64,000 bases of DNA. Source: Cytophagaceae bacterium. Lineage in GTDB: Bacteria; Bacteroidota; Bacteroidia; Cytophagales; Cytophagaceae. The stretch covers positions 1 through 64,000 of the forward strand of contig JALONM010000003.1 of NCBI GenBank assembly GCA_025454925.1, written 5' to 3'. Below are positions 8,418-16,466 of this stretch, one piece after another. The position numbers were made by a program, and so were the translations under genes. How positions within the stretch are numbered: position 1 is the stretch's first letter; each line of letters begins with the position of its first letter. The notes under the pieces are model-generated. The model saw nothing but the letters and a program-made list of their open reading frames with translations, was not told the DNA's origin and did no database searches.

Positions 8418-9011
8418 ATGAAACTTGACGCATCGTATTGGCAAAACAGGTATTTGCAGCAAGATACTGGCTGGGACATTGGGCATGTATCGCCTCCTAT
8501 AAAGGAAATTATCGATTCTCTATCCAACCGAGCGCTTCGCATTTTAATTCCAGGCTGCGGGAAAGGCTATGAAGTAGAGTACCTGCATCGTCAGGGCTTT
8601 ACTCAGGTAATCGCCGCCGATTATGCAGAGGAAGCTAAAAGAGAATTTTTACTTCGTGTACCAGACTTTCCTGCCTCTCATTTTTGGGTGGAAGATTTCT
8701 TTTCCCTGGCAGGTACATTTGATATTATTCTGGAGCAAACTTTTTTCTGTGCCCTTGATCCATCGCTGCGCATGAGGTATGTAGCGCACATGGCAAAATT
8801 GCTAGCCGACGATGGCACCTTGACAGGTTTACTATTTAATGACTTTCAACAAGCACTGCAACCGCCCTTTGGCGGAAGTAAGGAGGAATATTTTGCATTA
8901 TTTAAAAATTCGTTTGAAGAGGTTTCTTTGGAACCGTGCTTAAATTCCATCGCTCCAAGATCAGGGAGGGAATTGCTGCTGCGTTGCCGTAAAACAATAA
9001 AAAATACCTAA
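8418..9011 (+). CDS. SAM-dependent methyltransferase, TPMT-like
   Basis: The 197 residues have the class I methyltransferase fold. ALRILIPGCGKGYEVEYL is motif I (SAM-binding GxGxG-like loop), VIAADYAEEA is the acidic motif II, and DIILEQTFFCAL is motif IV. The N-terminal YWQNRYLQQDTGWDIG and the EQ.FFCAL motif are characteristic of the thiopurine S-methyltransferase-like branch (PF05724). That branch also includes halide/thiol methyltransferases and chalcogen-detoxifying enzymes. The substrate is unknown. It is followed after 36 bases by kdsA on the same strand, but no functional link is obvious. Confidence 0.85.
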   Translation: MKLDASYWQNRYLQQDTGWDIGHVSPPIKEIIDSLSNRALRILIPGCGKGYEVEYLHRQGFTQVIAADYAEEAKREFLLRVPDFPASHFWVEDFFSLAGTFDIILEQTFFCALDPSLRMRYVAHMAKLLADDGTLTGLLFNDFQQALQPPFGGSKEEYFALFKNSFEEVSLEPCLNSIAPRSGRELLLRCRKTIKNT

Positions 9012-9047
9012 CTTCGCCGACAGTCCAAATTAGGCTGTACTATCCAC

Positions 9048-9854
9048 ATGATTGAAATACCTAAGTTACATCATACCCAAAGTGGTAATTTTTTTTTAAT
9101 AGCCGGGCCATGCGCCATTGAAGGCAGAGACATAGCATTCGAAATTGCGGAAGCACTCGTAAAGCTCAGTGATAAACATCAGGTTCCCCTAATCTTTAAA
9201 GGCTCTTATAAAAAAGCCAATCGCACCAAATTGGATTCTTTCACAGGGATCGGAGATGAAAAAGCCTTAGGAATTCTAAAAGAAATCGGAACCCATTTTT
9301 CTGTGCCAACGATTACCGATATTCACGAATCCCACGAAGCCGCGATCGCAGCCGCGTATGTGGATGTGCTGCAAATTCCTGCCTTCTTGTGCCGTCAAAC
9401 GGATTTACTCGTGGCGGCAGCACAAACCGGAAAAGTAGTGAATGTAAAGAAGGGTCAGTTTTTATCGGGCGCTTCTATGAAATTTGCCGTGGAAAAAGTT
9501 CAATCTCTGCAGAACCCAAATGTAATGCTTACCGACAGAGGCAACTCATTCGGATACTCGGATCTGGTGGTTGATTACCGGAATCTGGTGGAGATGAAAG
9601 CTTTTGGCTGTCCGGTGGTGATGGATTGTACCCATAGTTTGCAACAGCCCAATCAAAGTTCTGGCGTAACCGGTGGAAAACCTGCTTTGATAGAAACCAT
9701 TGCGAAAGCAGCCATCGCCGTTGGTGCCGATGGACTGTTTATGGAAACTCACCCCAGACCATCGGAAGCAAAATCCGATGCCGCCAATATGTTACCTTTA
9801 GAAAAATTAGATGGAATATTAGAGCGCCTGGTACGCATTCGCAAAGCACTTTAA
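9048..9854 (+). CDS. kdsA: 3-deoxy-8-phosphooctulonate synthase (KDO-8-P synthase), metal-dependent type
   Basis: KdsA condenses arabinose-5-phosphate and phosphoenolpyruvate to KDO-8-phosphate, a precursor of the lipopolysaccharide inner core. The 268 residues show the conserved FLIAGPCAIEG, FKGSYKKANRTKLDSFTG, TDIHES, IPAFLCRQTDLL, NVKKGQF, TDRGNSFGY and METHPRP segments. Cys22 in AGPCAIE occupies the place filled by asparagine in the Escherichia coli enzyme, which places this among metal-dependent (Aquifex-like) KdsA proteins. AMP nucleosidase follows 29 bases later. The gene shows that the organism makes KDO-containing lipopolysaccharide. Confidence 0.96.
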   Translation: MIEIPKLHHTQSGNFFLIAGPCAIEGRDIAFEIAEALVKLSDKHQVPLIFKGSYKKANRTKLDSFTGIGDEKALGILKEIGTHFSVPTITDIHESHEAAIAAAYVDVLQIPAFLCRQTDLLVAAAQTGKVVNVKKGQFLSGASMKFAVEKVQSLQNPNVMLTDRGNSFGYSDLVVDYRNLVEMKAFGCPVVMDCTHSLQQPNQSSGVTGGKPALIETIAKAAIAVGADGLFMETHPRPSEAKSDAANMLPLEKLDGILERLVRIRKAL

Positions 9855-9883
9855 TAGATCTTTCTTTAATAAGATAATCTCGT

Positions 9884-10654
9884 ATGAAAACGAAAGAAGA
9901 AATCGTTCGTGACTGGTTACCCAGGTATACCGGAACTCCATTGGAAGAATTCGGTCAATACATTCTGTTAACCAATTTCAGAAATTATGTAGACATGTTT
10001 GCCGAACAGTTTGGCACTACGGTAAAAGGCACGGACAAACCCATGCAAACCGCTACTGCCAATAATATTACCATCATCAATTTCGGCATGGGTAGTGCGG
10101 TAGCCGCTACCGTAATGGATTTGCTGTCGGCTATCAATCCGCAAGCTGTTTTATTTTTAGGTAAATGCGGTGGATTGAAGAAAACAAAAGTCGGCGATTT
10201 GATTTTACCTATTGCTGCTATTCGGGGAGAAGGAACCAGCGATGATTACATGCCCCCTGAAATACCGGCATTACCTTCTTTCCGTTTGCAACAGTCTGTA
10301 TCGTATGTGATCAAAAAGAAAGAGCTGGATTACTGGACCGGAACCATCTATACAACGAACCGTAGGGTGTGGGAGCACGATGAAAAATTTAAAGAATACC
10401 TGCGCGATATCCGGACAATGGGCATTGACATGGAAACAGCTACCATTTTTATTGTAGGCTTTGCCAATGGAATCCCACATGGTGCACTCTTATTGGTTTC
10501 CGATAATCCAATGACTCCGGATGGCGTTAAAACTTCCAAAAGCGATGTTACCGTGACTCAGAAATATGTGGCTACGCATTTGCAAATCGGCATTGAATCC
10601 TTGCAAGAACTTGCCAATTCCGGCGACTCTGTAAAACACCTGATATTTGAATAA
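9884..10654 (+). CDS. amn: AMP nucleosidase (phosphorylase-like fold)
   Basis: The enzyme hydrolyses AMP to adenine and ribose-5-phosphate and helps to control adenylate pools. The 256 residues correspond to the catalytic nucleoside-phosphorylase-like domain, without the N-terminal regulatory domain of the enterobacterial enzyme. That short form is usual in Bacteroidota. Recognisable segments are INFGMGSAVAATVMDLL, LFLGKCGGLKKTKVGDLILP, IRGEGTSDDYMP and GIDMETATIF (the purine/ribose-binding Met-Glu), followed by LLVSDNPMTPDGVK. It lies between kdsA and a small membrane protein gene in a forward run. Confidence 0.9.
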   Translation: MKTKEEIVRDWLPRYTGTPLEEFGQYILLTNFRNYVDMFAEQFGTTVKGTDKPMQTATANNITIINFGMGSAVAATVMDLLSAINPQAVLFLGKCGGLKKTKVGDLILPIAAIRGEGTSDDYMPPEIPALPSFRLQQSVSYVIKKKELDYWTGTIYTTNRRVWEHDEKFKEYLRDIRTMGIDMETATIFIVGFANGIPHGALLLVSDNPMTPDGVKTSKSDVTVTQKYVATHLQIGIESLQELANSGDSVKHLIFE

Positions 10655-10670
10655 GCTTACGCAAACAAAC

Positions 10671-11132
10671 ATGAAAACAATAGGACCTAGCTTAACGAAA
10701 TGGAAACAATATAGAAATACCATATTTGTATTGATTCTGGTGTTCGTGATGATGATCGTTGCTACATTTCTTTTCAACGCCAAAAATCAATCGATGATTA
10801 TGATTGGTATTGTCAGTTATTTTGTAGTAGCTTTTTTAATGTTGATGCGAAAATTTGCAGAAAAAATTGTCATCGACAGTAAAGCGGTGCAAATACATAC
10901 TTACAACCTTTTTGGCAGCAGTGTAATTTCCATTCCCGTCGATCAAGCAGAATTTGAACTCTATTCGAACATGCTCTCCAGTAAAAGCAAGGCTGGGATT
11001 TTGTTCTACCAGAAATCTATGTTCAAATTTTATCTTACCCTGAATCAACCGGGATGGACACCTGAATTAATTGAGGAAGCCAGAACCGCTTTAAGCCAAT
11101 CCTCAATAAAAGAGAAGAAGAATACCAAATAA
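10671..11132 (+). CDS. Small membrane protein of unknown function
   Basis: From the ATG at 10671 it encodes 153 residues. A TTG at 10647 in the same frame would overlap the AMP nucleosidase gene and is less likely. Two adjacent hydrophobic segments (about residues 17-35 and 41-57) suggest a membrane hairpin. A soluble beta-rich C-terminal half follows (IVIDSKAVQIHTYNLFG, ISIPVDQAEFELYS), of the kind seen in PH-like membrane-associated domains, and the tail is Lys-rich. It is probably co-transcribed with amn and ends at the terminator at 11160-11193. The family was not recognised. Confidence 0.7.
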   Translation: MKTIGPSLTKWKQYRNTIFVLILVFVMMIVATFLFNAKNQSMIMIGIVSYFVVAFLMLMRKFAEKIVIDSKAVQIHTYNLFGSSVISIPVDQAEFELYSNMLSSKSKAGILFYQKSMFKFYLTLNQPGWTPELIEEARTALSQSSIKEKKNTK

Positions 11133-11159
11133 GCTTCCTTAGTTTCGGATCATAAAAGA

Positions 11160-11193
11160 AATCAAAATGAGCATGCTTGTTTTGATTTTTTCT
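11160..11193 (+). terminator. Terminator after the small membrane protein gene
   Basis: A 28-base near-perfect palindrome (AATCAAAA ... TTTTGATT around AGCATGCT) is followed directly by TTTTT, 28 bases past the stop at 11132. The remaining 196 bases before the next gene are very AT-rich and hold only the inverted repeat at 11361-11387. Confidence 0.75.
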
Positions 11194-11360
11194 TACCTAA
11201 AAAGATAACATTTATCAATACTTTATTACGCTAAAAACAAGTTCTATACTAGGTATAAAAGCGTATTTTTTTATTTTTACATTTACACAAAATATTACTA
11301 TCCAAAATATTACAAAATTAACCCCATTTCACACCCTTAACTGATTTTATTTAAAAACGT

Positions 11361-11387
11361 TAGAATACTTACATAACAAGTATTCTA
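11361..11387 (+). promoter_or_regulatory. Perfect inverted repeat abutting the porin start codon
   Basis: TAGAATACTT (11361-11370) and its exact complement AAGTATTCTA (11378-11387) flank a 7-base loop, and the repeat ends two bases before the ATG at 11390. It could be a protein operator or an mRNA hairpin that occludes the ribosome-binding region. No purine-rich Shine-Dalgarno is visible outside it. Confidence 0.6.
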
Positions 11388-11389
11388 AA

Positions 11390-12556
11390 ATGAATCGATT
11401 TTACCTACTTCTTCTTGCTTGCCCATTTGCCCTCCTGGCCCAAGAAGACAATATCAAAATCCGTTTTAATGGTTTTGGAGATTTTACCTTAGGACATACT
11501 TTTGGAAATCCAGTCGAATCTTTTTCTGATTCATTGTTACAAAATTTTGGTGAGGATCCTTATCCCAAAGGCGTCAACCAAGGCATCGGTGTACCGGGAA
11601 TAGATTTTGTCAATACCGTCTTTCTTCATGAAAACATTACTGTTCAATCGGAAGTAAACCTTCAATCCCCCAGAGGGAAGTCCGGCGGCCCTGAATTAGA
11701 CATTGAACGAATGTATATCGACTATAAAGTTTCGGATAAAATCGGTTTACAAGGTGGTCTGTTTTTTACTCCAATCGGATTTATCAATCGAAATTTGTAT
11801 TCACGCGCCTGGTTAATGAATTCTGTGCACCTGTTCAGAATGGCTGAAGAAGAAGCCGGCTATATGCCCAACCACATGATCGGCATGAATGCTTACGGAA
11901 CGTTTCAGATAAGTGAGAGTTTTGGGTTGAAATATATTGTTGGTGTCGGCAATTCCAGGGGGCATACCCCTGTTGAGAATCTCTATGGACGGTCTTTTGA
12001 AGGCTATCAGCTTACCGGATTGCTGGAAGGTATTGTGCAAGGGCCTAAAGATTTCCGCTTTGGCATCAGTGGTTTCTCGAATGAAATACCCAGTTTTAAA
12101 AATATTTCTTCCTATGGAATTTCAATATCGGATGTAGACAGCAACCGCACATTCATTCAGGAAAACGGCATAGTACCTTACCTTCATTATTCCGGAAAGC
12201 GTTTTGAGATTCTAGGAGAATACGTGTGGTCTATATATTCCGGTGGTGGTGAGCAAAAATCAGTAAACATGGCGGTAGCAGAAATCGCCTTTATTTCCAG
12301 CATCAAAGAAAAAAGATTTGCCCCCTATGTGCGCTACGACTTCATACGGATTCCGACCGGAGGCGGCCCTTATATTGGCCTGCGTGAATCAGGAGGAATT
12401 GTCAGCCGAGTGTATGAGCCGAATCTCAGCTCCATCATGACTGGTATTTGTTATGATTTGGCATCGTTTAACCGAATCAAGCTTGAATATGTGACACACT
12501 TTGTAGGTCCATATAAGCAACATGGCATTGTATTTCAAACAGCGTTTGGATTTTAA
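11390..12556 (+). CDS. Outer-membrane beta-barrel, porin-like
   Basis: The 388 residues start with a signal peptide (MNRFYLLLLACPFALLAQ). Alternating-residue beta strands follow throughout, and the protein ends in a C-terminal aromatic strand (GIVFQTAFGF), the usual outer-membrane-barrel end signal. Segments such as VQSEVNLQSPRGKSGGPELDIERMYIDYKVSDKIGLQGGLFFTPIGF resemble phosphate-selective or carbohydrate porins, where strands alternate with FxTPxG loops. It heads a forward gene run with a phosphate-binding-like protein and a di-heme peroxidase. A role in passing a small anion or a redox-active solute is inference. Its start codon follows a perfect inverted repeat. Confidence 0.82.
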   Translation: MNRFYLLLLACPFALLAQEDNIKIRFNGFGDFTLGHTFGNPVESFSDSLLQNFGEDPYPKGVNQGIGVPGIDFVNTVFLHENITVQSEVNLQSPRGKSGGPELDIERMYIDYKVSDKIGLQGGLFFTPIGFINRNLYSRAWLMNSVHLFRMAEEEAGYMPNHMIGMNAYGTFQISESFGLKYIVGVGNSRGHTPVENLYGRSFEGYQLTGLLEGIVQGPKDFRFGISGFSNEIPSFKNISSYGISISDVDSNRTFIQENGIVPYLHYSGKRFEILGEYVWSIYSGGGEQKSVNMAVAEIAFISSIKEKRFAPYVRYDFIRIPTGGGPYIGLRESGGIVSRVYEPNLSSIMTGICYDLASFNRIKLEYVTHFVGPYKQHGIVFQTAFGF

Positions 12557-12578
12557 TAAACTAAAACCAACAACACCT

Positions 12579-13034
12579 ATGCGTAAACTGATAATCACTG
12601 CTGGACTGCTGATCATTTCGATTAGCATGAGTTCGTACCAGGGGCAAAACCTGGGCACCGAAATGGTAGTAATTGTAAATAATAGTAATCCCGTAAGCAC
12701 TCTTACCTCTTCACAGGTAAAGCTAACGTACCTCCGGAAAATTAATAAACGCTGGAAAGAATTAAACAAAAATATTCTTCCGGTGGATCGAAAAAGTGAT
12801 CAGGACCTGAGAAAAAGTTTCATCAAAGAAGTATTGCAAATGTCTCCGGAGGAATTAAGTCGATATTATACCGAGCGGGAATATCAGAATGCTGAGGCAC
12901 CTCCGGTAAAATTAAACAGTGATGCGGAGGTAATCGCTTATGTTGAAAGCAATGTAGGGGCTATAGGCTATGTAAGCAAAGCCGCCGCCAATGCGAATGC
13001 CAACAAAGTAAAAGTGGTGTATGCCATTCAATAA
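12579..13034 (+). CDS. Short periplasmic phosphate-binding-protein-like (PstS superfamily) protein
   Basis: The start is the ATG at 12579 (151 residues); an in-frame upstream ATG at 12522 would overlap the barrel gene. A signal peptide (MRKLIITAGLLIISISMSSYQGQ) is followed by VVIVNNSNPVSTLTSSQVKLTYL. LRKSFIKEVLQMSPEELSRYY and YVESNVGAIGYVSK come later. These are the hallmarks of the short PBP_like proteins related to PstS, at roughly half the length of a complete binding protein. In other phyla such genes sit next to porins and HAMP-domain sensors, as here. The bound ligand is not evident; phosphate itself is not certain. It overlaps the next gene by 14 bases. Confidence 0.8.
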   Translation: MRKLIITAGLLIISISMSSYQGQNLGTEMVVIVNNSNPVSTLTSSQVKLTYLRKINKRWKELNKNILPVDRKSDQDLRKSFIKEVLQMSPEELSRYYTEREYQNAEAPPVKLNSDAEVIAYVESNVGAIGYVSKAAANANANKVKVVYAIQ

Positions 13035-14061
13035 TTATTTCCGGCTTTCGATAGGTCTCTTCGCTGTTTTGCTCGGACTGCATTTTACCTGGAAGGAAAA
13101 TGCCAATATCCTGCAAGTAGCGTTACGACTTAAACGAAGTGGGAAATTGGGAACCTTGAACTACGAGAGCAAAAAAATAAACGCGGATAAAGCGGCTCTC
13201 GGAAAGCTGTTGTTTTTTGACAAGCGACTTTCGCGCAACAATAACATTTCGTGTGCTACGTGTCATGTTCCTGAATTGGGGTTTTCGAACGGACAGGCAA
13301 GCTCGCAAGGAACCCATGGCAAAACACTAATCCGCCACGTGCCACATTTGTATAACCTGGCATGGCAACATAATTTCTTCTGGGATGGCAGAGCCGTTCA
13401 CCTGGAAGATCAGTTAAAAGCAGTTATTGAATCTAAAGATGAGATGGATATGAGCCTGGAAGAGATTTCCGTGCGGCTTCAATCCGACAGTCAACTTACA
13501 CAACACTTCCTTTCCCTATTTCCCGGCTCCGGGATTAATCCCAATAGTATCTCTCAATCACTATTGGAATTCGAGCGAAGCATCATGGCAGGTCCCTCCC
13601 GGTTTGATGCCTTTCTGGAGGGCGATAGCAGTGCCTTGCAAGCCTCAGAACAGCGAGGCCTGCTGCTATTCAGCGGCAAGGCAGGATGCATCAAATGCCA
13701 TTCCGGTGCGCAATTTACCGATGGAATGTTTCACAACGTAGGTGTAATTACCGAGGACCTGGGGCGGCACCGGATCGATAAAATTGGGATGGCCAATGAG
13801 TTTGAATCAAGACCTTATCCATTTTTTTCTAATTATAAAGCATTTAAAACTCCCACTTTAAGAAACTTATCTTTCACCGCTCCGTATTTTCATAATGGAT
13901 CCAAATCTGAATTGCAGGAGGTCATCCGGTTTTATAATCGCGGAGGAGATAATCCGGACCGCACCGGGGTTGCAAAAGAAATAAAACCTCTGCATCTTAC
14001 CGACGAAGAGATGCATGATTTGGAGTCATTTTTAAGGAGTTTAAGCGCAGAAAAGCCCTAG
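13021..14061 (+). CDS. Di-heme cytochrome c peroxidase / MauG family
   Basis: The 346 residues contain two c-type haem attachment motifs: CATCH (Cys78, Cys81, His82) and CIKCH (Cys223, Cys226, His227). An N-terminal hydrophobic segment (about 8-24) directs export or anchors it in the inner membrane. KAALGKLLFFDKRLSRNNNISCATCH, FWDGRAVHLEDQ and FKTPTLRNLSFTAPYFHNGS are classic bacterial cytochrome c peroxidase/MauG signatures. It either reduces hydrogen peroxide using a periplasmic electron donor or oxidises a protein substrate; the MauG-type alternative cannot be excluded. The 14-base overlap with the PstS-like gene shows translational coupling. Confidence 0.92.
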   Translation: MPFNNYFRLSIGLFAVLLGLHFTWKENANILQVALRLKRSGKLGTLNYESKKINADKAALGKLLFFDKRLSRNNNISCATCHVPELGFSNGQASSQGTHGKTLIRHVPHLYNLAWQHNFFWDGRAVHLEDQLKAVIESKDEMDMSLEEISVRLQSDSQLTQHFLSLFPGSGINPNSISQSLLEFERSIMAGPSRFDAFLEGDSSALQASEQRGLLLFSGKAGCIKCHSGAQFTDGMFHNVGVITEDLGRHRIDKIGMANEFESRPYPFFSNYKAFKTPTLRNLSFTAPYFHNGSKSELQEVIRFYNRGGDNPDRTGVAKEIKPLHLTDEEMHDLESFLRSLSAEKP

Positions 14062-14138
14062 TTGCCATTTCTACGCTATAAAAACCTTGATTTCAGAAGC
14101 ATAATGATTTCTGTTTTTTTGTTATAACCGTAAATGCG

Positions 14139-15779
14139 ATGAATTTTAACTGGACCCTAAGCAAAAAGCTTACGATTGGTTTTATTGCGATTTTTGTTGT
14201 ATGCCTTCTTTCGGTAGGTGCCTGTTTGTTTATTATAACCAAAAGTAATTCCACAGACATTAAGATATCGGAGCAAACGTTGCCTACCGTGATGTTATAC
14301 AAAGACCTGAACACGTTTTGTTCAGAACTCAAGCGACTCAATAATTCCTACATTTACACGCCTAATACTACCGATAAAACGGCACTTACCAATATTTTTA
14401 CGAACGAATATGCTGATCTGAAATTAAGGGCAAAAGTATTGTATGACCAAAGCAACGATGCTGTATTCAACCAAAAATTAGACGCTACCTTTGCCAGCCT
14501 GGATGATTTAAAAGGGTATTCCGGCCGCATTACAAAAGCCTTGGCCCTGGATGAGGATTATGCCAACGATGCAAAAGTTGACGAGGCCTTGTTGGTGTAC
14601 GAAAAGAAATTCTTACCGAAAAGCAAAGGAACTTCCGAACTTATCCAGAACAACTTAGTCTATTACACCGATCAACTGAAAACCATACAATCTAAAAAAT
14701 CCGACGACTTCCTGATGGTGCTGATTGTAGTGGTCTCCTTTATTTCTATACTCATCTTCTTTGGATACTTCGGATTTCTATTTATTAAAAAGACAATCCT
14801 CGACCGCCTGATCAGCTTTAAAGACATTATTTACGACCTTAGCCAAGGAAGGATTGTTGACGTAGACCGCTCTTATCAGAGCGATGAAATTGGTGCCATG
14901 CAAAACAGCATAAAACAGTTGATAAACGGACTGAAGGACAACACCAACTTTGCCGTTGAAATTGGTAAAGGAAATTACGATGTAAAATTTCAGGCACTCG
15001 GAGAAGCAGATCAATTGGGCAATGCCTTGCTGGAAATGCGTAGCAACCTGAAAAAAAATGTGCAAGAAGAAGACAAAAGAGCCTGGGCCAATACTGGAAT
15101 CGCCAAGTTTTCGGATATGTTGAGACAAAACTACCAGAACCTGGAAGAAATGAGCGATGTATTGCTAAAATTTCTGGTACAATACAGCAATTCCATGTTT
15201 GGTTGCATTTTCTTTGCAGAGAAAAACATGGAAGGCAGAACGGTACTGGTAATGCAATCGTGTTACGCCTCACAGCAAAAAAAGCATCTCATTAAAACCG
15301 TTGAAATCGGTGAAGGTTTGGTTGGCCAATGTTATGTTGAACGCGAATATATTTTCATGACCGAAATTCCTTCCAATTATATAAAAATCACATCCGGTTT
15401 AGGAAAAGCATTACCCAGTGCAGTCCTTATTATCCCCATCAAGTTTAACGATGAAGTACTGGGAATTATAGAGTTGGCTTCCTTTCAGGTATATAAAAAC
15501 CATGAGGTAGAATTATTGTTGCAATTGTCTGAAAACTTTGCTTCATCCCTTTCTAACCTTACCATGAATATTAAAACCCGTCAGTTGTTGGATGAGTTGA
15601 AGCAACAGTCTAATGTGCTTAGGGAACAAGAAGAAGAAATGCGCCAAAACATGGAAGAGCTTACTGCTACCCAAGAAGAAATGGAACGTAAAACCCATGA
15701 ATTGGAGCTAACCAAACAACAGCAAGAAGAGTTGATACAAAGTTTACAAGCACAACTAAAATCGATGCAAGCCTCATAG
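14139..15779 (+). CDS. Membrane sensor: four-helix periplasmic domain, HAMP, GAF, coiled coil, no output domain
   Basis: The 546 residues start with a transmembrane helix (about 10-32). A helical periplasmic region (33-185) resembles 4HB_MCP sensors, and a second transmembrane helix lies at about 190-215. A HAMP-like linker (to about 270), a GAF domain (about 320-460; GEGLVGQCYVEREYIFM) and a Gln/Glu-rich coiled coil to the end complete it. There is no histidine kinase, GGDEF or methyl-accepting tip, so it must signal through a partner. This architecture is known in Bacteroidota as GAF-domain proteins without output. It starts 77 bases after the peroxidase gene, where only a weak hairpin with a T-run (14092-14121) intervenes, so co-expression is possible. 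Confidence 0.85.
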   Translation: MNFNWTLSKKLTIGFIAIFVVCLLSVGACLFIITKSNSTDIKISEQTLPTVMLYKDLNTFCSELKRLNNSYIYTPNTTDKTALTNIFTNEYADLKLRAKVLYDQSNDAVFNQKLDATFASLDDLKGYSGRITKALALDEDYANDAKVDEALLVYEKKFLPKSKGTSELIQNNLVYYTDQLKTIQSKKSDDFLMVLIVVVSFISILIFFGYFGFLFIKKTILDRLISFKDIIYDLSQGRIVDVDRSYQSDEIGAMQNSIKQLINGLKDNTNFAVEIGKGNYDVKFQALGEADQLGNALLEMRSNLKKNVQEEDKRAWANTGIAKFSDMLRQNYQNLEEMSDVLLKFLVQYSNSMFGCIFFAEKNMEGRTVLVMQSCYASQQKKHLIKTVEIGEGLVGQCYVEREYIFMTEIPSNYIKITSGLGKALPSAVLIIPIKFNDEVLGIIELASFQVYKNHEVELLLQLSENFASSLSNLTMNIKTRQLLDELKQQSNVLREQEEEMRQNMEELTATQEEMERKTHELELTKQQQEELIQSLQAQLKSMQAS

Positions 15780-15783
15780 CAAC

Positions 15784-16371
15784 ATGGACCATACCTTGGG
15801 AGTGATATTGGCAGGAGGATTCAGCTCCCGTATGGGACAAGATAAAGCCTTGCTTATACATTCCTTTTATAAAATAAGTTGGCTCGAAAAACAATACAAT
15901 CTGTTATCTACTTTTTTCCCTCAAGTTGTTGTTTCCAAAAGAAAAGAACAGAATTACTTTAACATTCTGCCTTCGGCTATGTACTTGTCGGATACGGCTG
16001 CGGTAGAAGGACCTTTGCGTGGAATTCTTACTGTACACCAGAAATTTCCTAAGATGCATTTATTTGTGGCTGCTGTTGATCTTCCTGGTTTAAATCCCTT
16101 GATTATATCCAAAATTATGAATCAATTCCGGAAAAATCCGGAAGCGGATGCCGTGGTATTTAAAGACCAGTATTTCGAGCCTTTATGCGGAGTTTACAAA
16201 AGCGATTTTCTTGCACGCCTTTGTAAGCAGTTTCAGAATCTTCAAGAAACAGAGGAAAACAAAACCTTTAGCTTGCAATACATTCTTGAAAATGCAAATA
16301 CTTTATCGCTTCCTATTTCCGAAGAAGATTTACAAGCACTTCGCAATATCAACTCTCCCGATCAACTCTAA
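15784..16371 (+). CDS. mobA: MobA-like nucleotidyltransferase (molybdenum cofactor guanylyltransferase)
   Basis: The 195 residues begin with VILAGGFSSRMGQDKA, the LAGGxSxRMGxDK nucleotide-binding motif of MobA-type enzymes, which attach GMP to molybdopterin. EGPLRGI matches the 'GPLaGi' motif, and AAVDLPGL stands where most family members have CDMP. FEPLCGVYK matches the 'qPl.alY' segment. The length is normal. It begins four bases after the GAF-sensor stop, so the two are probably in one transcript. No other molybdopterin gene is visible in the window, and a related nucleotidyltransferase function cannot be ruled out. Confidence 0.8.
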   Translation: MDHTLGVILAGGFSSRMGQDKALLIHSFYKISWLEKQYNLLSTFFPQVVVSKRKEQNYFNILPSAMYLSDTAAVEGPLRGILTVHQKFPKMHLFVAAVDLPGLNPLIISKIMNQFRKNPEADAVVFKDQYFEPLCGVYKSDFLARLCKQFQNLQETEENKTFSLQYILENANTLSLPISEEDLQALRNINSPDQL

Positions 16372-16403
16372 AACCGGGAATTTCTTTTCTTAGGCTACCC
16401 CAC

Positions 16404-16434
16404 AAAAAAAAATCCCCCGGGATGTCCCAGGGAA
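16404..16434 (-). terminator. Terminator of the lipoprotein gene at 16467
   Basis: On the reverse strand, CCCTGGG pairs with CCCGGGG (one G-T wobble) and is followed by a nine-base T-run. It lies 30 bases beyond the stop and also faces the convergent mobA-like gene. Confidence 0.7.
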
Positions 16435-16466
16435 TCGGTGTCGACGTCATGCCGAACAGGTATCGA

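Noticed and set aside
14778-15273. 116- and 144-codon reverse frames in the GAF sensor gene
   Set aside because: Antisense shadows; the forward frame has HAMP, GAF and coiled-coil features.
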